Source of the DNA: Bacteroidales bacterium
Lineage (GTDB): Bacteria; Bacteroidota; Bacteroidia; Bacteroidales; Muribaculaceae
Direction: 5' to 3'
Length of the DNA: 40,589 nucleotides
Assembly (NCBI GenBank): GCA_021205635.1
Contig: JAJPXC010000077.1
Span: forward strand, 1 to 40,589
The stretch's first letter is position 1. Each line of letters begins with the position of its first letter. Below, piece after piece: positions 5,072-14,100 of this stretch. The notes below the pieces were generated by a model, which ran no database searches, was not told the origin of the DNA, and saw nothing but the letters and a program-made list of their open reading frames with translations. A program made the translations under genes and the position numbers.

Positions 5072-7279
5072 TTACTCGTGCACTACGCGGTCGTTAAGCT
5101 CAGCCAGCTTGGCCGAGTTCCAGCGGTCGGTCGTCCCCACGAGATAGCCCGTGATGCGCTGCAGCTTGTCGATATTGCGGCTGTGGCACTTGGGGCACTC
5201 GTGCAGGTTCTCGTCGGCGTTCTCGTAGCCGCAGTCCATGCAGCGGTTGCGGTTGTGGTTCACCGAGCAATAGCCGATGTTGTACTTGTCCATCAGGTCA
5301 ACGATGTCGCTGATAGCCTTGGGGTTGTGGGTGGCGTCGCCGTCAATCTCCACGTAGAAGATGTGACCGCCGCCTGTGAGCTCGTGGTAGGGAGCCTCCA
5401 CCTGCGCCTTGTGACGTGGCGAGCACTTGTAGTAGACGGGCACGTGGTTGGAGTTGGTGTAATAGATCTTGTCGGTGATACCGGGGAGGATACCGAACGA
5501 CTTGCGGTCCTTTGCGGTGAACTTGCCCGAGAGGCCCTCGGCGGGGGTGGCCAACACCGAGTAGTTGTGCTGATATTTCTCCGAGAACTCGTTGACGCGG
5601 GAGCGCATGTGGCTCACGATGCGCAGGCCAAGCTTTTGGCTCTCCTCGCTCTCACCATGGTGCTTGCCGGTAAGGGCGATAAGACATTCGGCCAGACCGA
5701 TGAAACCGATTCCGAGCGTGCCCTGGTTGATCACAGGCTCGATGGTGTCGGTGGGTTTCAGCTTGTCGGCACCGTTCCACAGGCGGGTCATCAGCAGGGG
5801 GAATTGCTTGGCAAGGGCCGTCTTTTGATAGTTGAAGCGGTCGTTGAGCTGCTTGGCGGTAAGGTCGAGCACCTCGTCCAATTTCTTGAAGAACAACTCG
5901 ATACGCTCGTACTGATCCTTCAGGGCCATGCACTCGATGGCCAGGCGCACGATGTTGATGGTGGAGAAGGAGATGTTGCCGCGGCCGATGGAGGTTTTCT
6001 CGCCGAAGCGGTTTTCAAACACGCGGGTGCGGCAGCCCATCGTGGCCACCTCGTATTTGTAACGCTCGGGATCGTTGATGTACCACTTCTCGTGATGGTT
6101 GTAGGTAGCGTCGAGGTTGACGAAGTTGGGGAAGAAGCGACGCGCGGTCACCTTGCAGGCCAGCTGGTAGAGGTCGTAGTTGCGGTCGCCAGGGAGGTAG
6201 CTCACGCCCTTTTTCTTCTTCCAAATCTGGATGGGGAAGATGGCGGTGGCGCCGTTGCCCACTCCCTCATAGGTGGATTCCAGCAGCTCGCGGATGATAC
6301 AGCGACCCTCGGCCGACGTGTCGGTGCCGTAGTTGATCGACGAGAACACCACCTGGTTGCCGCCACGCGAGTGGATGGTGTTCCTGTTGTGGATGAACGC
6401 CTCCATGGCTTGATGGACGCGTCCCGCGGTTTTGTTGATGGCGTGCTGCTTGTAGCGCTCGACGCCTGTGAGGCCGTCAAGGTCGCGCTTGATGAAGTCG
6501 TCGATCTCGGCGTTGTAGAGGGCTGAGAGATCCTCGCCTGTGAGTTGCTCGAGGGTTTTCACCTCTTCTATATAGGATGAGCGCACGAAGGGAGCCAGGT
6601 AGAAGTCGAACGCGGGGATTGCCTGGCCGCCGTGCATCTCGTTCTGGGCGGTCTCAAGGGAGATACAGCCGATGATAGAGGCGGTCTCGATGCGCTTGGC
6701 GGGGCGGCTCTCGCCGTGGCCTGCCGAGAAACCGTAGCGGAGGATACGGTCAAGGGGATGCTGCACGCAGGTGAGGCTCTTGGTGGGATAATAGTCCTTG
6801 TCGTGGATATGCAGATAATTGTGTTTTACGGCCTCCTTGACGTCAGTGGCGAGCAGGTAGTCGTCGACGAAGGGCTTGGTGGTTTCGGAGGCGAATTTCA
6901 TCATCATACCCGCTGGCGAGTCGGTGTTCATGTTGGCGTTCTCGCGGGTGATGTCGTTGTTCTTGGTGTTGATGATCTCCATGAAGATGTCGCGCGTCTT
7001 GGCCTTTCGGGCGATGTTGCGCTGGTCGCGGTAAGCGATGTAGCGTTTTGCCACCTCCTTGCGGGTGGATTTCATCAGCTCCATCTCCACGCGGTCCTGA
7101 ATCTCCTCCACGGTCATCTTCTCCGAGCCGGTCATGCCGATGCGGTCGGTGATGCGGTTGATGATGGTCTCATCCTCGCCCAGCTCGGTGGCGAGCATAG
7201 CCTTGCGGATGGCGGCCTTGATTTTCTCTTCGTTGTATCCCACGACGCGGCCGTCGCGTTTTTCTACTAATTGTATCAT
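5072..7279 (-). CDS. nrdD: Anaerobic ribonucleoside-triphosphate reductase
   Basis: NrdD reduces ribonucleoside triphosphates to deoxyribonucleotides using a glycyl radical, in the cytoplasm of anaerobic cells. The 735-aa protein starts with an ATP-cone allosteric domain (residues ~1-95, RDGRVVGYNEEKIKAAIRKAM). The catalytic barrel follows, with FVNLDATYNHHEKWY and a QGTLGIGFIGLAE segment. The C-terminal zinc site has Cys680, Cys683, Cys695 and Cys698. The glycyl-radical motif RITGYLVGT places the radical at Gly711. The length matches the class III family. A good promoter lies upstream (7349-7380), with operator-like repeats beyond it. NrdG follows in the same direction and is its activase. 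Confidence 0.97.
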   Translation of the reverse strand: MIQLVEKRDGRVVGYNEEKIKAAIRKAMLATELGEDETIINRITDRIGMTGSEKMTVEEIQDRVEMELMKSTRKEVAKRYIAYRDQRNIARKAKTRDIFMEIINTKNNDITRENANMNTDSPAGMMMKFASETTKPFVDDYLLATDVKEAVKHNYLHIHDKDYYPTKSLTCVQHPLDRILRYGFSAGHGESRPAKRIETASIIGCISLETAQNEMHGGQAIPAFDFYLAPFVRSSYIEEVKTLEQLTGEDLSALYNAEIDDFIKRDLDGLTGVERYKQHAINKTAGRVHQAMEAFIHNRNTIHSRGGNQVVFSSINYGTDTSAEGRCIIRELLESTYEGVGNGATAIFPIQIWKKKKGVSYLPGDRNYDLYQLACKVTARRFFPNFVNLDATYNHHEKWYINDPERYKYEVATMGCRTRVFENRFGEKTSIGRGNISFSTINIVRLAIECMALKDQYERIELFFKKLDEVLDLTAKQLNDRFNYQKTALAKQFPLLMTRLWNGADKLKPTDTIEPVINQGTLGIGFIGLAECLIALTGKHHGESEESQKLGLRIVSHMRSRVNEFSEKYQHNYSVLATPAEGLSGKFTAKDRKSFGILPGITDKIYYTNSNHVPVYYKCSPRHKAQVEAPYHELTGGGHIFYVEIDGDATHNPKAISDIVDLMDKYNIGYCSVNHNRNRCMDCGYENADENLHECPKCHSRNIDKLQRITGYLVGTTDRWNSAKLAELNDRVVHE

Positions 7280-7293
7280 GATGGTATTGTTGG

Positions 7294-7320
7294 TCAGTTT
7301 TCAGATTTCAGTTTACAGGT
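7294..7320 (-). repeat. Short 7-bp array before nrdD (ACT orientation)
   Basis: CAG triplets recur with spacings of 6, 7 and 7 bp (+ strand), giving about four degenerate units. On the nrdD sense strand they read ACTGAAA-like. The same family lies inverted at 7643-7682, at the other end of the gap. Confidence 0.6.
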
Positions 7321-7348
7321 GTTGAAATAGTTGAGTCGAAATCGGTCA

Positions 7349-7380
7349 CAAAGCTACGCGATATTTCCCAAAAAGACAAA
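7349..7380 (-). promoter_or_regulatory. nrdD promoter
   Basis: On the minus strand a -33 TTTG (7377-7380) and a -7 TAGCTTTG (7349-7356) are separated by exactly 20 bp, matching the Bacteroidota housekeeping consensus. Transcription would begin near 7342, giving a leader of about 60 nt before the nrdD ATG at 7279. Confidence 0.8.
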
Positions 7381-7381
7381 T

Positions 7382-7402
7382 ATTTCGAAGTGAAATTTCG
7401 AA
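7382..7402. promoter_or_regulatory. Candidate operator: duplicated ATTTCGAA box next to the nrdD -33 element
   Basis: The 8-bp sequence ATTTCGAA, with palindromic core TTCGAA, occurs at 7382-7389 and again at 7395-7402. The two starts are 13 bp apart, immediately upstream of the nrdD -33 box. The position suits a redox or nucleotide-responsive regulator. I do not recognise an NrdR or FNR consensus. Confidence 0.45.
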
Positions 7403-7411
7403 ATAATTTTC

Positions 7412-7490
7412 ATTTTGGAAAACTTTTACATCCTCACCGAATTGCACACATCTAATTATCAAATATTTACAAATTATTTTGGAAAACTTT
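7412..7490. repeat. Two 15-bp direct repeats upstream of the nrdD promoter
   Basis: ATTTTGGAAAACTTT occurs exactly at 7412-7426 and 7476-7490, with starts 64 bp apart (about six helical turns). Such spacing would allow a looped complex. Whether a protein binds is unknown. Confidence 0.6.
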
Positions 7491-7642
7491 CAAAGAATCT
7501 ATACTACGCAATCCCTCCTCGGGTATCTCCTTCATTGACCTTGCGAATTACAAGAATCCTAAGCTTGCCTTTCTCTCCATAACGGACAAAATATCGCCAC
7601 TGAGATATGCCATGTTTTCCACTTTACCCTCCCCAAACTATC

Positions 7643-7682
7643 AACTGAAAAACTGAAAACTGAAAACTGAAAACTAAAAACA
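7643..7682 (-). repeat. 7-bp array after the PurF-like stop codon
   Basis: About five ACTGAAA units (+ strand; spacings of 8, 7, 7 and 7 bp), the last an ACTAAAA variant, lie directly after the stop of the gene at 7684. On the sense strand they read AGTTTTC, the post-stop orientation. Confidence 0.88.
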
Positions 7683-7683
7683 A

Positions 7684-9564
7684 CTAGCGTTTCTCGGTGT
7701 TGCCCTCGTAGTAGTTGACGTAGGCGCGGTTGACGAGGCGGGTGCCTCCGGGGGTGGGATAGTTGCCTGAGAAGTACCAGTCGCCCGGGTGATTCGGCAC
7801 TGAGGCGTGCAATCCCTCAAGACTTTGATACACTATCTTGACCTCGGCCTTGACCTGCGGGGCTGTCAACATTTGGGCTATCTTGTCGGAGATTTGCTCG
7901 GCTGTGAACGGCTCGTAGATGGCTTTGACGGCGTTGCGCTGCTCCGAGGCGGGTTTCTCAAGTTCGGCCAGACAATCACGATAGACTTTTTCCAATACGT
8001 CTCCCCTACCCGTCTCCTTAAGCAATTCCACGGCCGCACGGAAGGCGGCAAACTCGCCCATGCGCGACATGTCGATGCCGTAATAATCGGGATAGCGCAC
8101 CTGTGGCGACGACGACACGATGATGATGCGCTTGGGATGCAAGCGGTCGAGCATTGTGAGGATGGATTGGCGCAGGGTGGTGCCTCGCACGATGGAATCG
8201 TCGATGGCCACGATGGTGTCAACGCCGTTGCGGATGCATCCGTAGGTGACGTCGTAAACGTGCCCCGCGAGGTCGTTGCGGGAGGCTCCCTCGGCGATGA
8301 ACGTGCGCAATTTAATGTCCTTGATTGCCACTTTCTCCACCCTGAGCTTGCGCCGCATCACCGCCATTACACGCTCGCAATCCAGTTCTCCCTGGGCTTG
8401 TAATTCCAGTATCGCCTTGGCCTTCTGGGTGTCGAGAATCTTCTCAAAACCTTCCACCATGCCGATGAAAGCCACCTCGGCTGTGTTGGGAATAAAGGAG
8501 AACACGGTGTGCTCCAAATCATCGCCCACAAACGGGTCAAGCTCTTTGACGATATTTCGCCCAAGGGCTTTGCGTTCCTGATAGATGTCGGCATCCGAGC
8601 CGCGGGAGAAGTAGATTCGCTCAAATGAGCACCTCTGGTTCTTCCCCTCGGGCAACACTTGCCTGATTGCCACCTTCCCACTTTTCCCTACCATGATGGC
8701 TTGACCGGGGACAAGCTCACGGACGTCGCGACGGGGAATGTCCAACACCGTTTGCAGCACGGGGCGTTCCGAGGCCACGACCACCACCTCGTCGTTCTGA
8801 TAATAGAAAGCGGGGCGGATGCCGTGAGGGTCACGCATGGCGAACATGTCGCCCGAACCGGTGGCGCCGCATATCACGTAGCCGCCATCCCACGACGGGC
8901 AAGCGGCCGCCAAGACGTTGGTGGGGTCAATCTCGTCCTCGATCTTCTGCTCCAAGTAGGGGTCCTCCAATTTGTCGCGGTACTCGCGATAGAGACGATG
9001 GTTCTCTTTGTCGAGGGCGGCTCCCAGTTGCTCCAGCAGCACGATTGTGTCGCTATATAGGCGGGGATGCTGGCCCCGGTCGACGATGTCCTGAAACACC
9101 TCATCGACGTTGGTCATATTGAAGTTGCCGCACATCAGCAGGTTGCGCGAGCGCCAGTTGTTGCGCCGCAGGAAGGGATGCACGTAGCTGATACCCGAGC
9201 GCCCTGTGGTGGAGTAGCGCAAGTGTCCCATGTAGATCTGGCCGATAAAGGGGGCGAAATGCTTCACCTCCTCGGCCGGCATCTGGTCAACGCCCTCCAA
9301 TTTGGGCATTATGGAAGAGAAGATCTCGGAGATCGCCCCCGAGCCAAGAGCACGCTCTCTAAAGATGTACTCATGGCCGGGAACAGCTTCGATTTTCACC
9401 ACGCCCACTCCCGCGCCCTCTTGGCCACGGTTGTGCTGCTTCTCCATCAGCAGATAGAGCTTGTTCAAGCCCCACAGGTAGGTGCCGTATTTCTCACGAT
9501 AGTATTCCAGTGGCTTCAACAGGCGTATCATCGCCACGCCACATTCGTGCTTTAATTGCTCCAT
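7684..9564 (-). CDS. PurF-like glutamine amidotransferase/phosphoribosyltransferase (long form)
   Basis: The 626-aa protein combines an N-terminal class II glutamine amidotransferase domain with a C-terminal phosphoribosyltransferase domain. This is the domain layout of amidophosphoribosyltransferase, which makes phosphoribosylamine from PRPP and glutamine. The likely nucleophile is Cys8 (HECGVAM), needing removal of a seven-residue propeptide. QHNRGQEGAG and the MGHLRYSTTG segment support the amidotransferase fold. The PRPP-binding loop IVAIDDSIVRGTT is at about residues 448-460. It is ~120 residues longer than usual PurF, with insertions and a long tail. Its place after glnA-gltBD suggests a link to glutamine supply. 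It could be the only PurF or a divergent paralog, so no symbol is assigned. Confidence 0.82.
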   Translation of the reverse strand: MEQLKHECGVAMIRLLKPLEYYREKYGTYLWGLNKLYLLMEKQHNRGQEGAGVGVVKIEAVPGHEYIFRERALGSGAISEIFSSIMPKLEGVDQMPAEEVKHFAPFIGQIYMGHLRYSTTGRSGISYVHPFLRRNNWRSRNLLMCGNFNMTNVDEVFQDIVDRGQHPRLYSDTIVLLEQLGAALDKENHRLYREYRDKLEDPYLEQKIEDEIDPTNVLAAACPSWDGGYVICGATGSGDMFAMRDPHGIRPAFYYQNDEVVVVASERPVLQTVLDIPRRDVRELVPGQAIMVGKSGKVAIRQVLPEGKNQRCSFERIYFSRGSDADIYQERKALGRNIVKELDPFVGDDLEHTVFSFIPNTAEVAFIGMVEGFEKILDTQKAKAILELQAQGELDCERVMAVMRRKLRVEKVAIKDIKLRTFIAEGASRNDLAGHVYDVTYGCIRNGVDTIVAIDDSIVRGTTLRQSILTMLDRLHPKRIIIVSSSPQVRYPDYYGIDMSRMGEFAAFRAAVELLKETGRGDVLEKVYRDCLAELEKPASEQRNAVKAIYEPFTAEQISDKIAQMLTAPQVKAEVKIVYQSLEGLHASVPNHPGDWYFSGNYPTPGGTRLVNRAYVNYYEGNTEKR

Positions 9565-9571
9565 GGGAGGA

Positions 9572-9607
9572 GTTTTAAAGTTTAAAGTTTAAAGTCTAAA
9601 GTTAATA
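9572..9607 (-). repeat. 7-bp array before the PurF-like start codon (ACT orientation)
   Basis: About four AAAGTTT units (+ strand) end 8 bp upstream of the start codon. On the sense strand they read AAACTTT, the pre-start orientation. The unit is the reverse complement of the nrdD post-stop array as read on each sense strand. Confidence 0.85.
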
Positions 9608-9623
9608 GTTCCCGCTGTAAATA

Positions 9624-9653
9624 AATAGGGGCAAGCTTGAGCCTGCCCCTATT
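9624..9653 (-). terminator. Intrinsic terminator of the gltBD transcript
   Basis: A perfect 10-bp stem (AATAGGGGCA/TGCCCCTATT) with a 10-nt loop lies 6 bp after the gltD stop. On the minus strand a short T-rich stretch follows. It separates gltBD from the PurF-like gene. Confidence 0.8.
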
Positions 9654-9659
9654 AGTAAC

Positions 9660-11081
9660 CTATTTCATGAGGTAATCGTGGATGGCTTGGGCGGCTTTGC
9701 GACCCGAGGCGATACACCGCACGACGAGGGAAGCGCCGGTGGAGGCGTCGCCAGCGGCAAACACCTTGTCGACCGACGATTTCTGCCCAGCGTCGACCTT
9801 CACGTTGCCGCGCTGGTCAAGCTCCACGCCCAATTGCTCCAGGAGGCCTACCTTGATGGGATTGGTGAAGCCCATGGCCAGGAGCACGAGGTCGGCTTTC
9901 AGCGTCTCGGTCTTGCCCGTGTGCTTGAGGTTCATGCGCCCGGTCTCGGGGTCTTTCTCCCATTCCACCTCCTCGACAACCACCTCTTTCACCTTGCCGT
10001 CGACACCGCGGATCTCCTTGGTGTCGAGCAACCAGCGGCGGTCGCAACCCTCCATATGGGACGACGAGGTTTTCAGAATCATAGGCCAGTAAGGCCACGG
10101 TGTCGCGGGGTTCTCCCCCTCTGGGGGTTTGGGCATAATCTCAATCTGGGTGACGGATAGCGCGCCCTGACGGTTGGAGGTGCCCACGCAGTCGCTGCCG
10201 GTGTCACCACCGCCAATCACAAGCACATGCTTGCCCTTGGCCGTAATGCGCTCCCCCTTGGGGATCTCGGCACCAGCCACCACGCGGTTTTGCTGCTGAA
10301 GCAGTTCCAAGGCGAAGTGAACGCCTTTGAGATCACGACCAGTTACCTTGAGGTCACGGGGGACGCCCGAACCGATGCAGACGCACACGGCGTCAAAATC
10401 CTTCAGCAGGTCGTCGGCCGTGATGTCCTCGCCCACCTTCATTCCCGTCTTAAACTCTATACCCTCCTCCTTCAGAAGGTTCAAGCGGCGGTCTATGACG
10501 CTCTTGTTGAGCTTGAAGTCGGGGATACCGAAGCGGAGCAGTCCGCCGATGGCCTCGTCTTTCTCAAACACGGTCACCGAGTGGCCACGCTGGTTCAATT
10601 GGTTGGCGCAGGCAAGTCCCGAGGGACCCGAGCCGATAACAGCCACACGCTTGCCGGTGCGCTTCTTGGGAGGACAGGCGTGAACGTAGTCCTCGTTGAA
10701 AGCACGCTCCACGATAGCGGCCTCGTTCTCGCGCACGGTCACAGGCTCATGCACCTTGTTAAGCACGCAGCCCTTCTCGCACAGTGCCGGGCACACACGC
10801 CCTGTGAACTCGGGGAAGTCGTCGGTGGCTATCAGCAGGGCGTATGCGCCCTTGATGTCGTTCTTGTAGAGGCGGTCCTGCCATTCGGGTTGCTTGTTGC
10901 CCAGAGGGCAGCTCCAGTGGCAGAAGGGCACGCCGCACTCCATGCAGCGCGAGGCCTGCAGGCGTCGATCCTCGCTGTTGAGGGTCTGCTCAACCTCGCC
11001 GTAATCCTTGATACGGTCGGCTATCGGTCGATACCCGGCCTCTTTGCGATTTATGGTTAAAAACGCTTTGGGATTTCCCAT
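9660..11081 (-). CDS. gltD: Glutamate synthase (NADPH) small subunit
   Basis: GltD passes electrons from NADPH through FAD and iron-sulfur centres to the large subunit, which turns glutamine plus 2-oxoglutarate into two glutamates. The 473-aa protein has the N-terminal cysteine clusters CMECGVPFCHWSCP and CPALCEKGC (about residues 43-105). A first Rossmann motif is VAVIGSGPSGLACANQL (about 146-162) for FAD and a second is VLVIGGGDTGSDC (about 288-300) for NADPH. A C-terminal AAGDASTGASLVVRCIASGR segment closes the FAD site. It follows gltB by 25 bp and is ended by a strong hairpin. Length and motifs are typical. Confidence 0.96.
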   Translation of the reverse strand: MGNPKAFLTINRKEAGYRPIADRIKDYGEVEQTLNSEDRRLQASRCMECGVPFCHWSCPLGNKQPEWQDRLYKNDIKGAYALLIATDDFPEFTGRVCPALCEKGCVLNKVHEPVTVRENEAAIVERAFNEDYVHACPPKKRTGKRVAVIGSGPSGLACANQLNQRGHSVTVFEKDEAIGGLLRFGIPDFKLNKSVIDRRLNLLKEEGIEFKTGMKVGEDITADDLLKDFDAVCVCIGSGVPRDLKVTGRDLKGVHFALELLQQQNRVVAGAEIPKGERITAKGKHVLVIGGGDTGSDCVGTSNRQGALSVTQIEIMPKPPEGENPATPWPYWPMILKTSSSHMEGCDRRWLLDTKEIRGVDGKVKEVVVEEVEWEKDPETGRMNLKHTGKTETLKADLVLLAMGFTNPIKVGLLEQLGVELDQRGNVKVDAGQKSSVDKVFAAGDASTGASLVVRCIASGRKAAQAIHDYLMK

Positions 11082-11106
11082 ATCGTTACATTTTCTAGGT
11101 TAATAC

Positions 11107-14100
11107 TTAGTCGCGCTCTACCTCGGCGATTTTGCGCTGGAGCTTCTCCATCTTCTCGTCGTGTAGCACTTTCTTGTACTCGAAGGGCACAACCTTGATG
11201 AACTGGTCGACGTACTCTTGCCAGTTGTCGAGCATCTTGCCAGCCAGAGGCGAGTGGGTGTGCTTGTAGTGGTTGCCGATCAGACGATACAGCTCGCGGT
11301 TGTCGGCCATGTCCTCGATCAACGACAGCTCCACCATCTCCATGTTGCAGAAGTAGTCGAAGTCGCCGTTGGGGTTCCACACGTAAGCCACGCCGCCACT
11401 CATACCAGCGGCGAAGTTGCGGCCAGTGGTACCGAGAACCACCGTGCGGCCACCGGTCATGTACTCGCAGCAGTGGTCGCCCACACCTTCAACGACAGCG
11501 GTAGCGCCTGAGTTGCGCACGCAGAAGCGCTCGCCCACGCGGCCGTTGATGTAGATCTCGCCTGAGGTGGCACCGTAGAGGATAGTGTTGCCCGCGATGA
11601 TGTTCTTCTCAGGCTCGAATGTGGACCCAACGGGAGGAACGATCACGATCTTGCCACCGGAGAGTCCCTTGCCCACGTAGTCGTTGGCATCGCCCTCCAA
11701 GCGGAAGGAGATACCATGGGCGAGGAACGCGCCGAAGCTTTGGCCGGCCGAGCCGCGGAAGGTGCAGTTGATGGTATTCTCGGGTAGACCCTCGTCGCCA
11801 TATTTCTTGGCGATCACGCCCGAAAGCATGGCTCCTACTGAGCGGTCGGTGTTCTTGATCGGGAATTCCAGCTCCACGGGCATCTTGTGCTCGATGGCGG
11901 GGTAGGAGCGGTTGATCAGCTCGCGGTCGAGCACGTCCTTGATGTCGTGCTGCTGGGCGGTGACGTTGATGATGGCGTTCTCCTTGCCTTCAACGGGGAA
12001 GTAGATGATGCGGCTGAGGTCGAGGTGCTCGGTCTTGGGGGTCGACACGTCGTCCTTGGGCATCAGCAGGTCGCTTCGGCCGATGATCTCGTCCAACGAG
12101 CGCACGCCCATCTCGGCCAGCGTCTCGCGAATCTCCTGGGCCAGGAATTTGAAGAAGGTGATCAGGTACTCGGAACGGCCGGTGAATCGCTTGCGCAACT
12201 CGGGATTCTGGGTAGCCACACCCACGGGGCACGTGTTCAGGTGACATTTACGCATCATCACGCAACCAAGCACGATAAGAGCGGAGGTGGCGAAACCGAA
12301 CTCCTCGGCTCCCAGCATGGCCATAATCACCACGTCGCGGGCCGTCTTCAGCTGGCCATCCACTTGCAGCTTCACTTGTCCGCGCAGGTTGTTGAGGACA
12401 AGCGTCTGCTGGGTCTCGGCAAGGCCGATTTCGGAGGGTAGCCCAGCGTAACGGATCGAGCTGGCGGGGGAAGCGCCCGTACCACCCTCGGCACCCGAGA
12501 TGGTGATCAGGTCGCTCTTGGCCTTGGCAACACCGGCGGCGATGGTACCCACGCCCGACTCGGAAACGAGCTTCACCGACACCTTAGCGTCGGGGTTGAC
12601 GTTCTTCAAGTCGAAGATAAGCTGGGCAAGGTCCTCGATGGAGTAAATATCATGATGAGGGGGAGGCGAAATCAGCGAGATACCGGGGATGGAGTGGCGG
12701 GTCTTGGCGATGATCTTGTCAACCTTGAAACCGGGCAACTGGCCACCCTCGCCGGGCTTGGCGCCCTGGGCAATCTTGATCTGGATCTCGTCGGCGTTAA
12801 CAAGATAGTTAGCGGTCACGCCGAAACGTCCCGATGCCACCTGTTTGATGGCCGAGCGGGCGCTTGTGCCGTCCTCGCGGGGCTTGAAGCGCTCAGCGTC
12901 CTCGCCGCCCTCGCCAGTGTTGGAGCGCGCTCCGATGGCGTTCATGGCGATACCCATGGCCTCGTGTGCCTCACGGCTGATCGAGCCAAACGACATGGCA
13001 CCCGTGACAAAACGGCGCATGATGTTCTCAATCGGCTCTACCTCATCGACGGGGATAGGCTCACCCTTCTTGTAAGTGAGATAGTCGCGGATGAAGATAG
13101 GCTCGGGCTTGTTGTCGACAAGCGAGGTGAACTCCTTGAACTTCTTGTAGCTGCCCAAGCGGGTGGCAAGCTGAAGGGAGGCGATGGTCTCGGGGTTCCA
13201 AGCGTGCTTCTCACCGTCCTTGCGGAATGCGTACTGGCCGATATGCTCGATAGGCTTTGCGGGGTTGAAATCCTCGGAGAACGCCTCCTCGTGGGTGCGC
13301 TTGATGTCCTTCACAAGATCCTCGAGGTCGATACCGCCAATCTTGGAGATTGTGTGGCCGAAATATGCCTTGGTAAGGTCCTCGCCGAGACCGATGGCCT
13401 CAAAGAGCTGGGCGCCCTTGTAGGATGTGATAGTGGAGATACCCATCTTCGACATCACTTTCAGCAAGCCCTTGTCGATTGCCTTGATGTAATTTTTCTC
13501 AGCGGTGTGGTAGTCGAGCTGGATCTCCCCGCGCTTTACGATGTCGTTGATCACGGCGAAAGCCAGATAGGGGTTGACGGCCGAAGCGCCGTAGCCCGAA
13601 AGCAGAGCGAAGTGCATCACCTCGCGAGCGTCGGCGGTCTCGACCACGAGGGCGGTCTGCACGCGTTTCTTGCGCTCGATCAGGTGGTGGTGAACGGCTG
13701 AGGTAGCCAACAGCGAAGGAATGGGAGCGTTGTCCTTGTCCACGGTGCGGTCGCTCAACACGATATAGTTGCAACCCTCGTCAACAGCCTTCTCAGCCTC
13801 GTCGCAAAGGGTCTCGATAGCTTTTTTCATACCCTCAGCGCCCTCGGCCACGGGGAATGTCATGGCCAATTTGCGGGTATTAAAGCCCTTGTAACGCAGG
13901 TTGCACAGGATATCCAGCTCCTGGTTGGTGAGGATGGGGCGTTTCAGCTCCACCATCTTGCACAGGTCGCTGGTTGGCTCCATCAGGTTGAGGTTGATGG
14001 CTCCGATATAGCTGTGGAGGCTCATCACGAGCTCTTCGCGCAGCGGGTCGATAGGAGGGTTGGTCACCTGGGCGAAGTGCTGGCGGAAATAGTTGAACAG

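Larger units (their letters stand above)
7280..7683. other. 404-bp gene-free region between the PurF-like gene and nrdD
   Basis: This is the only gap over 300 bp. From the nrdD end it holds a short ACTGAAA-type heptamer array (7294-7320), the nrdD promoter (7349-7380), repeated TTCGAA boxes and two 15-bp direct repeats. A plain stretch (about 7495-7640) with no supported gene follows, then another ACTGAAA-type array (7643-7682) next to the PurF-like stop codon. The flanking arrays belong to the same unit family and face each other in inverted orientation. No RNA gene or riboswitch could be recognised. Confidence 0.7.

Noticed and set aside
5078..6526. Long open frame opposite nrdD (482 codons)
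   Set aside because: Antisense shadow of nrdD, Val/Ala/Gly-rich with no motif.
7504..7623. 39-codon open stretch on the minus strand with a protein-like reading
   Set aside because: There is no start codon, it is short enough to be chance, and nothing recognisable is encoded. A gene remnant cannot be excluded.
12652..13701. Long open frame opposite gltB (349 codons)
   Set aside because: Antisense shadow; gltB carries its complete FMN and 3Fe-4S motifs here.
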